A DNA stretch of 64,000 nt from an uncultured Porphyromonadaceae bacterium (GTDB lineage: Bacteria; Bacteroidota; Bacteroidia; Bacteroidales; Muribaculaceae). The notes beneath the pieces were generated by a model. The model did not search any database, had not been told where the DNA came from, and saw only the letters and a program-made list of their open reading frames with translations. Positions within the stretch are counted from its first letter, which is position 1. The number at the start of each line of letters is the position of its first letter. Positions 34,578 through 43,936 of this stretch are shown in pieces. A program made the translations under genes and the position numbers. The stretch is taken from NCBI GenBank assembly GCA_937901905.1, contig CALDIF010000033.1, positions 12,922-76,921 on the forward strand, given 5' to 3'.

Positions 34578-35120
34578 CTATGCCTCGTTCGTTACAATAG
34601 GACGTGTCGCGAAGTGCCACATCACAATTGCAGCCGTACAAGCAACGTTGAGAGAGTGTTTTACCCCACGTTGCGGCAACTCAAGGCACACGTCGGCAAT
34701 GTCAACAGCCGCCTGGTTAACGCCCTTGACCTCGTTGCCGAGCACGAGAGCATAACGCCGCCCGTCGGCTACATCAAACCGCTCAAGGCTCACGCTGCCG
34801 TGAACCTGTTCAACGGCACAAATCGTGTAACCGTGCTCGCGCAACATCTCAATAGCATCGGTCGCCGACGCGTGTCGGCTCCACTCGACGGCGTCCTCGG
34901 CACCGAGTGCCGTTTTGTGGATTTCGGGGCGCGGCGGAGTCGGGGTGATACCACACAAGCAGATGTGCTCAATGCCCATAGCATCGGCCGTGCGGAAAAT
35001 CGAGCCGACGTTCATCTCACTGCGCACGTCGTCAAGTACAAGCGTCACGGGCAACTTGCTTGCCACTCGTGATTGTTCCACCGTCAAACGGTGCAATTCC
35101 ACCATCGTCTTTTTCTTCAT
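34578..35120 (-). CDS. SpoU/TrmH-family RNA 2'-O-methyltransferase
   Basis: 180 residues. The SPOUT knot motifs are present: RSEMNVGSIFRTADA (motif 1), LVLGNEVKGV (motif 2) and LPQRGVKHSLNV (motif 3). It methylates ribose 2'-OH in tRNA or rRNA using SAM; the target cannot be decided. It lacks the N-terminal substrate-binding domain of RlmB. Its start overlaps the lpxB stop by 4 bp, in an rsmH-lpxB-trmH run. Confidence 0.92.
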   Translation of the reverse strand: MKKKTMVELHRLTVEQSRVASKLPVTLVLDDVRSEMNVGSIFRTADAMGIEHICLCGITPTPPRPEIHKTALGAEDAVEWSRHASATDAIEMLREHGYTICAVEQVHGSVSLERFDVADGRRYALVLGNEVKGVNQAAVDIADVCLELPQRGVKHSLNVACTAAIVMWHFATRPIVTNEA

Positions 35121-36259
35121 TGCCCGACAAGTGAGTTGATGATTAATTGTGCTGCAGTTGCCGATGCATCGGCTGTGGTGAGTCGTTCGGCTACAACCTC
35201 ATAGCCCTTGAGTTGTGCGTCACGCTCGGCAGTATCGCCCAACAATCGGTTGAGGTGAGCGTATATACTGTCAACGGTGCACAAGTGCATGAGCAACTCG
35301 GGTATCACGGGAGCATCGGCAATCAAGTTAGGCAGTGTGACATATTTACCGCTCAAAATCTTACTGTAAAACCAATAGACCAGCCGGCTTCCGTCCATGC
35401 GATAACATGCTACCTGCGGTGTTCCCAACAATGCGGTTTCTAATGTGGCAGTGCCACTGGTAACGAGTGCAACTCTCGCATGATGAATGAGTTGCATCGT
35501 ACAATCGCGCAGCACAGGCACCTTCATGCCACATCGTTGCATTACAGCCTCATACACGTCGTCGTCAATGCCGGGAGCGGCAGCCACAGCAACAGTACAT
35601 TCGTCGTGACGCAGAGCCGCTTCGAGCATCAGCGGCAAGTTGTCGTTAATCTCCTTGCGACGGCTGCCCGGCACCGCAGCAATTAGCGGTAACGAGGAGT
35701 CAAGGCCATACTGCTCCATAAAGGCATCGCGAGGCAGGAAAGACTCAAGCATTGACGCTATTTCGTTGACTGTGGGATTACCCACATAAGTCGCCGTGAA
35801 ATCGTGATTGCGATAAAATTGCGGTTCGAACGGCAAAATGCAATACATTGCTGTTACATATCGCTTGATGTCGCGGACTCGCCACTGCTTCCACACCCAC
35901 ACTTTGGGTGAGATAAAGTAATGGACAGGAATGTCACGGTTTGCGGCATGCTTGGCTATCTTGAGGTTAAACGACGGATAATCGACAAGCACGACCGCAT
36001 CGGGCTTCCACGTGTCAATTTCACGCTTGGCAGTCTTCATGAAACCCATTATGGCGGGCAGGTGTTTTGCCACCTCGACAAAACCCATATACGCCATGTC
36101 CCGATAATGCACAAGCGGAGCCTCACCTGCCGCCGTAGCCATCAGGTCACCACCAAAAAAACGGAACTGAGCCTGGCGGTCGCGCTCGCGCAAAGCCGTT
36201 ATCAGGTGCGAAGCGTGCAAGTCACCACTCGCCTCACCGGCTATAATAAAGAACTTCAT
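35117..36259 (-). CDS. lpxB: Lipid-A-disaccharide synthase
   Basis: 380 residues. FFIIAGEASGDLHASHLI at the start, FFGGDLM, MAYMGFVEVAKHLP, YFISPKVWVWKQWRV, AAVPGSRRKEI and TSGTATLETALLGTP are the GT19 signatures. It condenses UDP-2,3-diacylglucosamine with lipid X to make lipid A disaccharide at the inner membrane. It is 21 bp after rsmH and overlaps the TrmH-like gene, so one transcript probably carries all three. Confidence 0.96.
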   Translation of the reverse strand: MKFFIIAGEASGDLHASHLITALRERDRQAQFRFFGGDLMATAAGEAPLVHYRDMAYMGFVEVAKHLPAIMGFMKTAKREIDTWKPDAVVLVDYPSFNLKIAKHAANRDIPVHYFISPKVWVWKQWRVRDIKRYVTAMYCILPFEPQFYRNHDFTATYVGNPTVNEIASMLESFLPRDAFMEQYGLDSSLPLIAAVPGSRRKEINDNLPLMLEAALRHDECTVAVAAAPGIDDDVYEAVMQRCGMKVPVLRDCTMQLIHHARVALVTSGTATLETALLGTPQVACYRMDGSRLVYWFYSKILSGKYVTLPNLIADAPVIPELLMHLCTVDSIYAHLNRLLGDTAERDAQLKGYEVVAERLTTADASATAAQLIINSLVGQ

Positions 36260-36280
36260 AATTACAACTCAATCAAATAA

Positions 36281-37189
36281 TTACACACGTTCGGCAATAC
36301 GCAACTTGGCACTGCGCGAACGAGGATTGCTCGCAATTTCATCATCATCGGGCACAATAACCTTATTGTTGACGGCTCGCAACGGGCTGTTTACCCGCCC
36401 GTAGAAATCCTTGTCAAGAATACCCTCAACATTGCCCGAGCGAATAAAGTTCTTGACCATGCGGTCTTCAAGCGAATGATAGGTAAGCACGGCAAGGCGA
36501 CCGCCCGGCTTGAGCACGGCAAGCGACGCATCGAGCAAGCGACGCAGTGACACCAATTCCCCGTTCACTTCAATTCTGAGAGCCTGAAACACTTGCGCCA
36601 ATTCTTTCTTCTCGGCACCGGGCTTGATAAATGGCTTAACGACCGCGATGAGGTCGCCTGTGGTGAGCAAAGGTCGAGTTGCCCGCGCCTTGACTATTGC
36701 CGTTGCCATGCGCCGTGCTTGCCGCAACTCACCGTAAAGGAATAGCACGTCGGCAAGCCGCGACTCGTCAATCGTCGCCAACAATGTTGCAGCCGACACT
36801 GCCGAAGATCGGTTCATGCGCATGTCAAGCGCGCTGTCCTGTCTGAACGAGAAACCTCGCTCGGGGTCATCAAAGTGATGGAATGACACACCCAAGTCGG
36901 CAACGATGCCATCAACCTTGTCAACACCATGGTAACGCATGAAATTGCCGAGATAGGCAAAGTTGGAATGAATAAACGTAAAGCGCGAATCATCAATAGC
37001 GTTGGCATAAGCGTCAATGTCACGATCCATACCGTAGAGTCGCCCGTGTTCGCCCAACTTCTCAATAATGGCACGAGAGTGCCCCCCTCCGCCAAAGGTC
37101 ACGTCAACATAAATGCCGTCCGGCTTAATTGCCAAGCCGTCGACCGTGGCTTGAAGCAATGCCGGCACATGATATGGGATTGAATTCAT
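36281..37189 (-). CDS. rsmH: 16S rRNA m4C1402 methyltransferase RsmH (MraW)
   Basis: 302 residues. SAM-binding VDVTFGGGGHSRAIIEKL near the N-terminus, then GIVADLGVSFHHFDDPERGFSF and GGRLAVLTYHSLEDRMVK. It methylates N4 of C1402 in the ribosomal P site. In most bacteria rsmH is the second gene of the dcw cell-division cluster after mraZ. Here it heads an operon with lpxB and a TrmH-like gene and is divergent from folA; no dcw gene is near. Its promoter overlaps that of folA. Confidence 0.95.
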   Translation of the reverse strand: MNSIPYHVPALLQATVDGLAIKPDGIYVDVTFGGGGHSRAIIEKLGEHGRLYGMDRDIDAYANAIDDSRFTFIHSNFAYLGNFMRYHGVDKVDGIVADLGVSFHHFDDPERGFSFRQDSALDMRMNRSSAVSAATLLATIDESRLADVLFLYGELRQARRMATAIVKARATRPLLTTGDLIAVVKPFIKPGAEKKELAQVFQALRIEVNGELVSLRRLLDASLAVLKPGGRLAVLTYHSLEDRMVKNFIRSGNVEGILDKDFYGRVNSPLRAVNNKVIVPDDDEIASNPRSRSAKLRIAERV

Positions 37190-37208
37190 AAAGTCCGATT
37201 ATTTTCCG

Positions 37209-37239
37209 CAAAGTTACGAAACAAAATTTGCTTCACAAA
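37209..37239 (-). promoter_or_regulatory. rsmH promoter (TTTG-N19-TAACTTTG)
   Basis: On the minus strand, TTTG (37236-37239), 19 bases, TAACTTTG (37209-37216); exact consensus, 20 bp from the ATG. Its -33 lies inside the folA promoter. Confidence 0.85.
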
Positions 37240-37258
37240 GTTTGATTTAATAACTTTG
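37227..37258 (+). promoter_or_regulatory. folA promoter (TTTG-N20-TAACTTTG)
   Basis: TTTG (37227-37230), 20 bases, TAACTTTG (37251-37258). The start codon is only 10 bp after the -7, so the mRNA would have almost no leader. It overlaps the rsmH promoter on the other strand by 13 bp. Confidence 0.85.
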
Positions 37259-37268
37259 CAAATGTATT

Positions 37269-37775
37269 ATGGAAACATCAAACAAGCACGTCGAAATTAT
37301 CGTTGCTGTCGACAACCGGTGGGCAATCGGTGCTGACGGCAATTTGTTGTATCGCTTGAGTGCCGATATGCGCCACTTCAAGTCACTCACCATGGGACAC
37401 ACCGTCGTAATGGGACGACGCACATTCGAGTCACTGCCTCACGGACCTCTCGCCGGTCGACAAAATATCGTCTTAACACGCGATCGCGATTATCTCCCGG
37501 GATATACAGACGTTGTCGTCGCACACACTCTTGAACAGGCTCTAAGGCTCGCCGAGATGCCGTCACCGATAATGATAATCGGCGGAGCGCAAATATACAA
37601 GATTGCGATGAATTACGCCGAAACATTACACATCACAATGATACATCATGCTTTCGCCGATGCCGACGTGTGGTTTCCGACACCCCTTGCGACACGGTGG
37701 ACGATAGTCGCTTGTGAAGCACATCGTGATGAAGCGGAGTACGACTTCGACTTCGTGACCTACAAACGTCTTTGA
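37269..37775 (+). CDS. folA: Dihydrofolate reductase
   Basis: 168 residues. IIVAVDNRWAIGADGNLLYRL, the substrate-binding Asp in SADMRHFKSLT, VVMGRRTFESLP, IVLTRD and MIIGGAQIYKIAM are the DHFR signatures. The usual LPW of the first loop reads LLY. It reduces dihydrofolate with NADPH to supply one-carbon units. thyA, its common neighbour, is not adjacent. Divergent from rsmH. Confidence 0.95.
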   Translation: METSNKHVEIIVAVDNRWAIGADGNLLYRLSADMRHFKSLTMGHTVVMGRRTFESLPHGPLAGRQNIVLTRDRDYLPGYTDVVVAHTLEQALRLAEMPSPIMIIGGAQIYKIAMNYAETLHITMIHHAFADADVWFPTPLATRWTIVACEAHRDEAEYDFDFVTYKRL

Positions 37776-37862
37776 GTCACCATTGCACCGTTTTTCAATA
37801 AACCGATAGGCCTGACGGTCCACTTCATTGGATTTTTGACTTGAAAAGCGGGAAAAAAGTTG

Positions 37863-37870
37863 TAATTTTG
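37863..37870 (+). promoter_or_regulatory. -7 element (TAATTTTG) for alaS
   Basis: TAATTTTG 75 bp before the alaS ATG. The base pattern at -33 is imperfect (CTTG at 19 bases, or TTTG at 24). Confidence 0.5.
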
Positions 37871-37944
37871 CAAGTTGTAACGGCGAGATGATGTTATCAT
37901 GTCGCCTCGTTGGTTGTGCAAACATATAAAACACTTATTATAAC

Positions 37945-40569
37945 ATGCTGACAGCAAAAGAAATTCGTGAAGCGTTCAAACGTTTCTTTGAGGAGCACGG
38001 ACACCACATCGTGCCGTCGGCTCCAATGGTAATTAAAGATGATCCCACACTGATGTTCACCAACGCCGGTATGAACCAGTTTAAGGACATCATACTCGGC
38101 AACAAGCCCATACAGTGGCGACGTGTTGCCGATTCTCAAAAGTGCTTGCGCGTGAGCGGCAAGCACAACGACCTCGAGGAAGTCGGGCACGACACCTACC
38201 ACCACACGATGTTTGAGATGTTGGGAAATTGGTCGTTCGGCGACTATTTCAAGCATGAGGCAATAGACATGGCATGGGAGTTTCTCGTCGATGTCCTCAA
38301 GATAGATCCGGCAAACCTGTATGCGACGGTATTTGAGGGATATGCACCCGAGGGTTTGGAACGCGACAACGAGGCTGCCGGTTACTGGGAGTCTCACTTA
38401 CCCGCCGACAACATCATCAACGGTAACCGCCACGACAATTTTTGGGAAATGGGTGACACCGGACCATGCGGCCCGTGTAGCGAGATCCACATTGACCTGC
38501 GTGATGCTGATGCCAAGGCTGCCGTTCCCGGTCGCGAGCGAGTCAACAAGGACGACCCACAGGTGATTGAGATATGGAACCTCGTGTTCATGCAATATAA
38601 TCGCAAGGCCGACGGCTCACTCGAACCGCTACCCAATCGCGTCATTGACACCGGTATGGGATTTGAGCGCTTGTGTATGGCATTGCAAGGCAAGCAAAGC
38701 AACTACGACACCGATGTGTTTCAACCGTTGATTGGTGCCATAGGTCAGTTGGCAGGTAAACGCTACGGTGAGAACCATGACGTTGATGTTGCAATGCGTG
38801 TAATTGCCGACCACGTGCGCACCATCGCATTCTCCATTGCCGACGGGCAACTGCCGGGTAATGCCAAGGCGGGTTATGTGATACGCCGCATCTTGCGCCG
38901 TGCCGTGCGTTACGGCTACACTTTCCTCGGATTCAAACAAGCCTTCATGTACACGCTGATAGACACACTCATCGAGTCGATGGGTGATGCTTACCCCGAG
39001 TTGCCGGCTCAAGCCGAGATAATACGTCAAGTGACTCGTGAAGAGGAGGAATCGTTTTTGCGCACACTCGAAACGGGAATGAAACTCATCGACGGTGTGA
39101 TTGCCGAGACCCGCCAAGCAGGCAAGACTGTGGTAGACGGCGAGAAAGCATTTTTGTTATATGACACCTACGGATTTCCGCTTGACCTGACGCAACTCAT
39201 TTTGCGCGAGCAAGGTATGACGGTTGACGAGGAAGGTTTTGCAGCCCGTATGGCAGCGCAAAAGCAACGTGCTCGCAATGCTGCACAAGTCGATGCGGGC
39301 GACTGGGTCGAGTTGAGCGAGGGTGTGACCGAGTTCGTGGGCTACGACCACACGGTATGCAAGGCGCGCATTTTGCGCTACCGCAAGGTCACTCAAAAGG
39401 GTAACAGCATTTACCAACTCGTGCTTGACCGCACACCATTCTATGCCGAGATGGGAGGTCAAGTGGGTGATCGCGGCACCTTGACCGATGATGCCGGCAA
39501 CGTAACGACAGTGCTTGACTGCAAGCGCGAAATGGGTCAGCCGGTACACATTGTGGCACAACTGCCCACCGATGTCAATGGCTCGTTCACGGCAACTATC
39601 GACATTAAAGCGCGTGTTGCAATTTCCTGCAATCACACTGCGACCCACTTGCTGCACGCCGCACTGCGCCACGTGCTCGGCACTCATGTCGAGCAGAAAG
39701 GCTCGCTCGTTGATGCCAAGAGTTTGCGATTTGATTTCTCTCACTTCAAGAAAGTGACACCCGAGGAGTTGCGTGCTGTCGAACACCTCGCCAACGAGAT
39801 GGTGCGTAGCGCAACGGCGCGCGAGGAACATCGCAACATGCCCATTGCCGACGCTCGCGCAATGGGTGCGATGGCACTGTTCGGCGAGAAATACGGCGAC
39901 ACGGTGCGCGTTATTCGCTATGGCGAGTCGGTCGAGTTGTGCGGTGGCACTCATGTGGCAAACACGGGGCAAATTGGCATGATACGCATCGTCAGCGAGA
40001 GTTCGATTGCTGCCGGTGTACGTCGCATTGAGGCCATCACAGGCGAGCGTGTTGAAGAGGTTATGGACGCACTGCAAGACACTCTCTCCGAGATAAAGTC
40101 CTTGCTCGGCAACGCCCCCGATGCGATGGTCGCCCTGCGCAAGTCGCTCGCCGAGAATGCCTCGTTGCGCCAACAAGCCGACAATTTCATTGCCGAGCGC
40201 ATCAAGGACATCAAGGAACGCATCACACAAGAAGCGACAATTGTGGGAACGACGAGAGTGCTGTCATTGCGCGGTCCCATGTTACCCGATGTGGTGCGCG
40301 GCGTGGCTAATGCCACACTTGCTTCGGGCGATGAAGCAACGGCATTTATCGCCGCAACAGTGAGCGACGGTAAGCCGATGTTGACAGTCGCGCTGAGCAA
40401 AGACCTCGTCACAGCCGGAGTCAAAGCGAGCGATATTGTCCGCGCTGCAGCAGCACACATCAAGGGCGGCGGTGGCGGACAGCCTCAAATGGCACAAGCC
40501 GGCGGACGCGAACCTGAAGGACTCGATGCTGCTTTTGCCACCATGGTCGCTGTGTTTAACAATAATTGA
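37945..40569 (+). CDS. alaS: Alanyl-tRNA synthetase
   Basis: 874 residues, standard length. The class II core begins with REAFKRFFEEHGHHIVPS and has LMFTNAGMNQFKD; the editing domain has HTATHLLHAAL and CGGTHVANTG (zinc and editing residues); the C-terminal C-Ala domain ends with GGGGGQPQMAQAGG. It charges tRNA-Ala and clears mischarged Ser/Gly. Two small lipoproteins follow with 2-bp spacing and a 4-bp overlap, apparently in the same transcript. Confidence 0.98.
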   Translation: MLTAKEIREAFKRFFEEHGHHIVPSAPMVIKDDPTLMFTNAGMNQFKDIILGNKPIQWRRVADSQKCLRVSGKHNDLEEVGHDTYHHTMFEMLGNWSFGDYFKHEAIDMAWEFLVDVLKIDPANLYATVFEGYAPEGLERDNEAAGYWESHLPADNIINGNRHDNFWEMGDTGPCGPCSEIHIDLRDADAKAAVPGRERVNKDDPQVIEIWNLVFMQYNRKADGSLEPLPNRVIDTGMGFERLCMALQGKQSNYDTDVFQPLIGAIGQLAGKRYGENHDVDVAMRVIADHVRTIAFSIADGQLPGNAKAGYVIRRILRRAVRYGYTFLGFKQAFMYTLIDTLIESMGDAYPELPAQAEIIRQVTREEEESFLRTLETGMKLIDGVIAETRQAGKTVVDGEKAFLLYDTYGFPLDLTQLILREQGMTVDEEGFAARMAAQKQRARNAAQVDAGDWVELSEGVTEFVGYDHTVCKARILRYRKVTQKGNSIYQLVLDRTPFYAEMGGQVGDRGTLTDDAGNVTTVLDCKREMGQPVHIVAQLPTDVNGSFTATIDIKARVAISCNHTATHLLHAALRHVLGTHVEQKGSLVDAKSLRFDFSHFKKVTPEELRAVEHLANEMVRSATAREEHRNMPIADARAMGAMALFGEKYGDTVRVIRYGESVELCGGTHVANTGQIGMIRIVSESSIAAGVRRIEAITGERVEEVMDALQDTLSEIKSLLGNAPDAMVALRKSLAENASLRQQADNFIAERIKDIKERITQEATIVGTTRVLSLRGPMLPDVVRGVANATLASGDEATAFIAATVSDGKPMLTVALSKDLVTAGVKASDIVRAAAAHIKGGGGGQPQMAQAGGREPEGLDAAFATMVAVFNNN

Positions 40570-40571
40570 AT

Positions 40572-40898
40572 ATGAAGTTCTGTCGAATTTTATACCGAAC
40601 GTTGACGGCACTTGCCCTGTTGACCGCTATAGTGTCCTGCAAGGGTAATTCGACAACTGACGTGACGACACCTTCGAGCGAGGTGTCCGAAGCGGCAATA
40701 GCCGCTGCCGGGCATCTCGTTGCGACAGATCACAGCGACACGCTTGCATTACAGCGTGCCATTCTCGATGCCAAGGCTATCAGCGGCAAGTGGCTCATGA
40801 AAGGCGATACCGCCTCGGTGAACACTTTCGACAAGGCGTTCGCCGACTATCTCAAACAACAAGACACCGAACTATACAACGCAATTTTTGCACAATGA
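40572..40898 (+). CDS. Small lipoprotein downstream of alaS, unknown function
   Basis: 108 residues from ATG 40572; the TTG at 40566 is inside alaS and not needed. Signal with lipobox cysteine (TAIVSCKGN). The mature part is short and helical with KWLMKGDTASVNTFDKAFADYL. No family recognised. It overlaps the next lipoprotein by 4 bp (ATGA), so the pair is coupled and probably works together in the envelope. Confidence 0.75.
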   Translation: MKFCRILYRTLTALALLTAIVSCKGNSTTDVTTPSSEVSEAAIAAAGHLVATDHSDTLALQRAILDAKAISGKWLMKGDTASVNTFDKAFADYLKQQDTELYNAIFAQ

Positions 40899-41545
40899 AA
40901 ATCAAACATCTACTACTTCTCGCTGTGACATTGCTGTTGCTCACCTCTTGCACCGATACCACACGCCGGGGCACTCGCCTGGGCGATGATTTCATCAACA
41001 CTTGGCGAGCAACAGGCGACCTCGCCCGAGTGGTCGCCGAGCACGATGCCGTGGTGGACAGCCTGACATTCGGGTGGCAAGCGGGCATTGTGAACAACGC
41101 GTTTATCGAGCGAGTCGAGAGTGCCGGGAACGACACGATGTCTGTTGCGGCACGCGCCATCGCACTCGGCACCGATGCTTTTGCCGAGCACTACGCCTCG
41201 CAACTTATTGAGACACTGTTGAATGACGACAATTTCACCCCCGAGCAGGCGGGAGCACAACTCACATTAGTGTACACCGCGTTGGGTCGAGTAGGACGCG
41301 CCGACCTTGCCGAAGTTTATCACATCTCGTTAGACCGCTTGACGCGCGAGTTGCCCTTTGACAAGCAAATGCGTGTCTACGCGCGTGCCGCCACGCCTGC
41401 CGAGTTGGGCAGACAACTTGCCGCCGAACGCAAGTTGCCCGGTGTCGACACGACCGAAATAAACCACCGTTTTGATGCGCTTCAACACATTTACGATGAC
41501 GCACAAATGGTCGCGTGTCGTGCGGCGTATGAGGCAAATCGGTGA
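40895..41545 (+). CDS. Lipoprotein of unknown function, coupled to the preceding one
   Basis: 216 residues from ATG 40895, chosen because it gives a clean signal and lipobox (LLLLTSCTDTT) and the ATGA overlap. The body is helical with an Ala/Glu-rich pattern (VESAGNDTMSVAARAIALG) that looks like TPR/SEL1-type solenoid helices, without a clear hit. Located at the end of the alaS run. Confidence 0.72.
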   Translation: MKIKHLLLLAVTLLLLTSCTDTTRRGTRLGDDFINTWRATGDLARVVAEHDAVVDSLTFGWQAGIVNNAFIERVESAGNDTMSVAARAIALGTDAFAEHYASQLIETLLNDDNFTPEQAGAQLTLVYTALGRVGRADLAEVYHISLDRLTRELPFDKQMRVYARAATPAELGRQLAAERKLPGVDTTEINHRFDALQHIYDDAQMVACRAAYEANR

Positions 41546-41622
41546 TATACAATGCTGTTGACACCTATATTCATATCATCATCGAATCAAAAATTCAGTT
41601 TCGGCAAACACGCTTGTAACCG

Positions 41623-42612
41623 ATGAATATAAAGGATTTATATAACGACTATCTGACATCGTTCAATGCCTACTTGAACTCCATGTCATTACCCGGTTCT
41701 CCGGCTCACCTGTATGAACCCATAGTCTACACCATGTCGCTGGGTGGCAAACGTTTGCGACCGGTTCTCACCTTGATGACCGCCGACATGTTCGGGGCGA
41801 AGCGCAGTGATGTGTTGCCGGTGGCCCTCTCAATTGAGATGTTCCATAACTTCACGCTGTTGCACGATGATGTGATGGATCGTGCCGACGTGAGACGCGG
41901 TCGACCCACAGTACACCGCAAGTGGAACGACAACGTTGCTATCCTCAGCGGAGACACGATGCTCACTCTTGCAACACAATATCTCACTCTCGTGCCCGAG
42001 CACTACCTCAAAGGGGCGATTGAATTGTTTAACCGCACAGCAATAGAGATCTACGAGGGTCAACAGATGGACATGGACTTTGAGCAACGTGATGATGTGA
42101 CCGTTGCCGAATACATGGAGATGATACGCTTGAAAACATCGGTGTTACTCGGCGCAGCGTGTCGCATGGGTGCACTCGTTGGCGGAGCAAGTTCCGACGA
42201 CTCGAATGCACTGTATGAAATGGGGGTTAATTTGGGCTTGGCATTCCAGTTGCAAGACGACTTACTTGACGTGTGGGGCGATCCTGAAAAGTTCGGCAAA
42301 CAAATAGGCGGAGACATCATGTGCGGCAAAAAAACGTTCTTGCTCATCACCGCGATGACCGAGGCTACCGGTGCCGATCGAGATGTCTTGGCTTACTATA
42401 TCGGCGGCGATGGCAGGTGTGCTCCTCGCGAGCAGAAAGTCACTGCCGTAATGTCTGTTTACGACAACTTGGGACTGCGCGAACGTGCAATATCGTCAAT
42501 AGCATCTTACAGCGCAAAGGCTGTCAGTGTCCTAAGCAAGACATCGCTATCTCCCCACAATATTAGTGTCTTGTCGGAATTGATTAACATGTTGACCTCA
42601 CGCGAATCTTAA
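41623..42612 (+). CDS. Polyprenyl diphosphate synthase
   Basis: 329 residues. Both Asp-rich motifs of trans-prenyltransferases are present: LLHDDVMDRADVRRGRPTVH (DDxxD) and FQLQDDLLDVWGD, with GGKRLRP near the N-terminus. It elongates allylic diphosphates with isopentenyl diphosphate; chain length cannot be set from this alone (geranylgeranyl, or octaprenyl for menaquinone). It is 70 bp before a glycosyltransferase and an acyltransferase on the same strand. Confidence 0.93.
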   Translation: MNIKDLYNDYLTSFNAYLNSMSLPGSPAHLYEPIVYTMSLGGKRLRPVLTLMTADMFGAKRSDVLPVALSIEMFHNFTLLHDDVMDRADVRRGRPTVHRKWNDNVAILSGDTMLTLATQYLTLVPEHYLKGAIELFNRTAIEIYEGQQMDMDFEQRDDVTVAEYMEMIRLKTSVLLGAACRMGALVGGASSDDSNALYEMGVNLGLAFQLQDDLLDVWGDPEKFGKQIGGDIMCGKKTFLLITAMTEATGADRDVLAYYIGGDGRCAPREQKVTAVMSVYDNLGLRERAISSIASYSAKAVSVLSKTSLSPHNISVLSELINMLTSRES

Positions 42613-42682
42613 AGACCAACACAACAAATTATCAATCAAGTAATTACAGGTTCTCTAAACCATTTATCACTAATTGTGCGTT

Positions 42683-43936
42683 ATGACATTCGGAATTAAC
42701 GATATACCTGTTGCCGTGTGGGTTTTATTAGGGTCGTCGCTCATTGCCGGCATGATAGTTGCGATATGGCAATGGCAACGCGCCAATATCATGCGTTCAC
42801 ACGTCGCGGCGCTCAACCGGGCAGAGCACTCGCGCGATACCAACAGCGCGACCGAAACCGTCGGCGATGACGAGACCACACTCGCCGGCGAGCCGACGAC
42901 ACAGCAAGTTGAGCACGAGAAACCCGGCGTGACAGTGATTGTTGATGCTCGCAACGAACTCACCGAATTGCGCCAATGCTTGCCCCGCATTCTCCACCAG
43001 GATTATCCGACCTTCGAAGTGATTGTCGTGGTCGGTGCTCAAGGTGAAGCGGCAGGCGAAACATTGAGTGAGATACGCTCACAGTTCGACAATTTGCACG
43101 TAACTTTCGCGCCACGCGAGACACGAGGTCTTTCGCGCAAGAAACTGGCATTAATGTTGGGTATCAAAGCATCTGAATATCCCATTATACTCACTACTAA
43201 CGCAAACTGCCGCCCGTCCAGCGAACGGTGGTTATCACTGATGATGAGTTTGTTTGAACCGGGTGTTGACGTAGTGCTCGGTTACAGTCATTACCGCTAT
43301 AGCCGCGACCGCGGTCCGGGCAAGTTTTATCGTGTGTTCGACACGGTGAGTACCGGCACACAATGGATAGTGAGTGCCCTGTCGGGACACCCCTATCGCG
43401 GCACCTGCGACAACCTTGCTTATCGCAAACAAGTATTCTTTGACCATAGCGGTTTCGCCAAGTCCATGCACCTGCAATGGGGAGATGACGACGTGTGGGT
43501 GAGCGAGATTTCCACCGCAAGCAACACTCGCGTACAACTGCTGCCCGAGAGCCAGTTACATTCTCACTACGATAACATGTCACATGCCCACACCGTGTGG
43601 AAAATGCGACGGGATTTCACCGCCGGTCTGGTGCGCCGACAGCCGCGAGTGGTTCAAGCAGTGATGTCGTGTTTGGCATGGTGTCATTTTCTTGCCGCAA
43701 TAGCGGCCATTGCTTGCGCTCCCACATCGGCGGTCGTCATCGGCGTTGCAGCATTGTCGTTGCTGCTCGCGTGGGTGGTGACGATGATAGCCGTGAGACG
43801 GCAATGCGACGTGTTGTGCGCACCTCGTCCCTTGTTAGGCGTGCCACTGTTCACCCTTTTGCGTCCTATTGTCAATATAGGCTATCGCATCTACGAGCGT
43901 CCTAATCAATATATCAACTACACTAATCACATTTGA
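42683..43936 (+). CDS. Membrane-anchored family 2 glycosyltransferase
   Basis: 417 residues from ATG 42683. One N-terminal membrane segment (VWVLLGSSLIAGMIVAIW), a GT-A domain (VTVIVDARNELTELRQCLP, LTTNANCRPSSERWL, RGTCDNLAYRK, WGDDDVWVSEI) and two C-terminal membrane segments. The usual DxD reads TNAN. It probably adds sugar to a lipid-linked or surface glycan on the cytoplasmic side. Its stop overlaps the next start by 4 bp. Confidence 0.88.
   Translation: MTFGINDIPVAVWVLLGSSLIAGMIVAIWQWQRANIMRSHVAALNRAEHSRDTNSATETVGDDETTLAGEPTTQQVEHEKPGVTVIVDARNELTELRQCLPRILHQDYPTFEVIVVVGAQGEAAGETLSEIRSQFDNLHVTFAPRETRGLSRKKLALMLGIKASEYPIILTTNANCRPSSERWLSLMMSLFEPGVDVVLGYSHYRYSRDRGPGKFYRVFDTVSTGTQWIVSALSGHPYRGTCDNLAYRKQVFFDHSGFAKSMHLQWGDDDVWVSEISTASNTRVQLLPESQLHSHYDNMSHAHTVWKMRRDFTAGLVRRQPRVVQAVMSCLAWCHFLAAIAAIACAPTSAVVIGVAALSLLLAWVVTMIAVRRQCDVLCAPRPLLGVPLFTLLRPIVNIGYRIYERPNQYINYTNHI

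Noticed and set aside
39157..40230. 357-residue minus-strand open frame
   Set aside because: Antisense to alaS, a well-supported gene; no homology signal.
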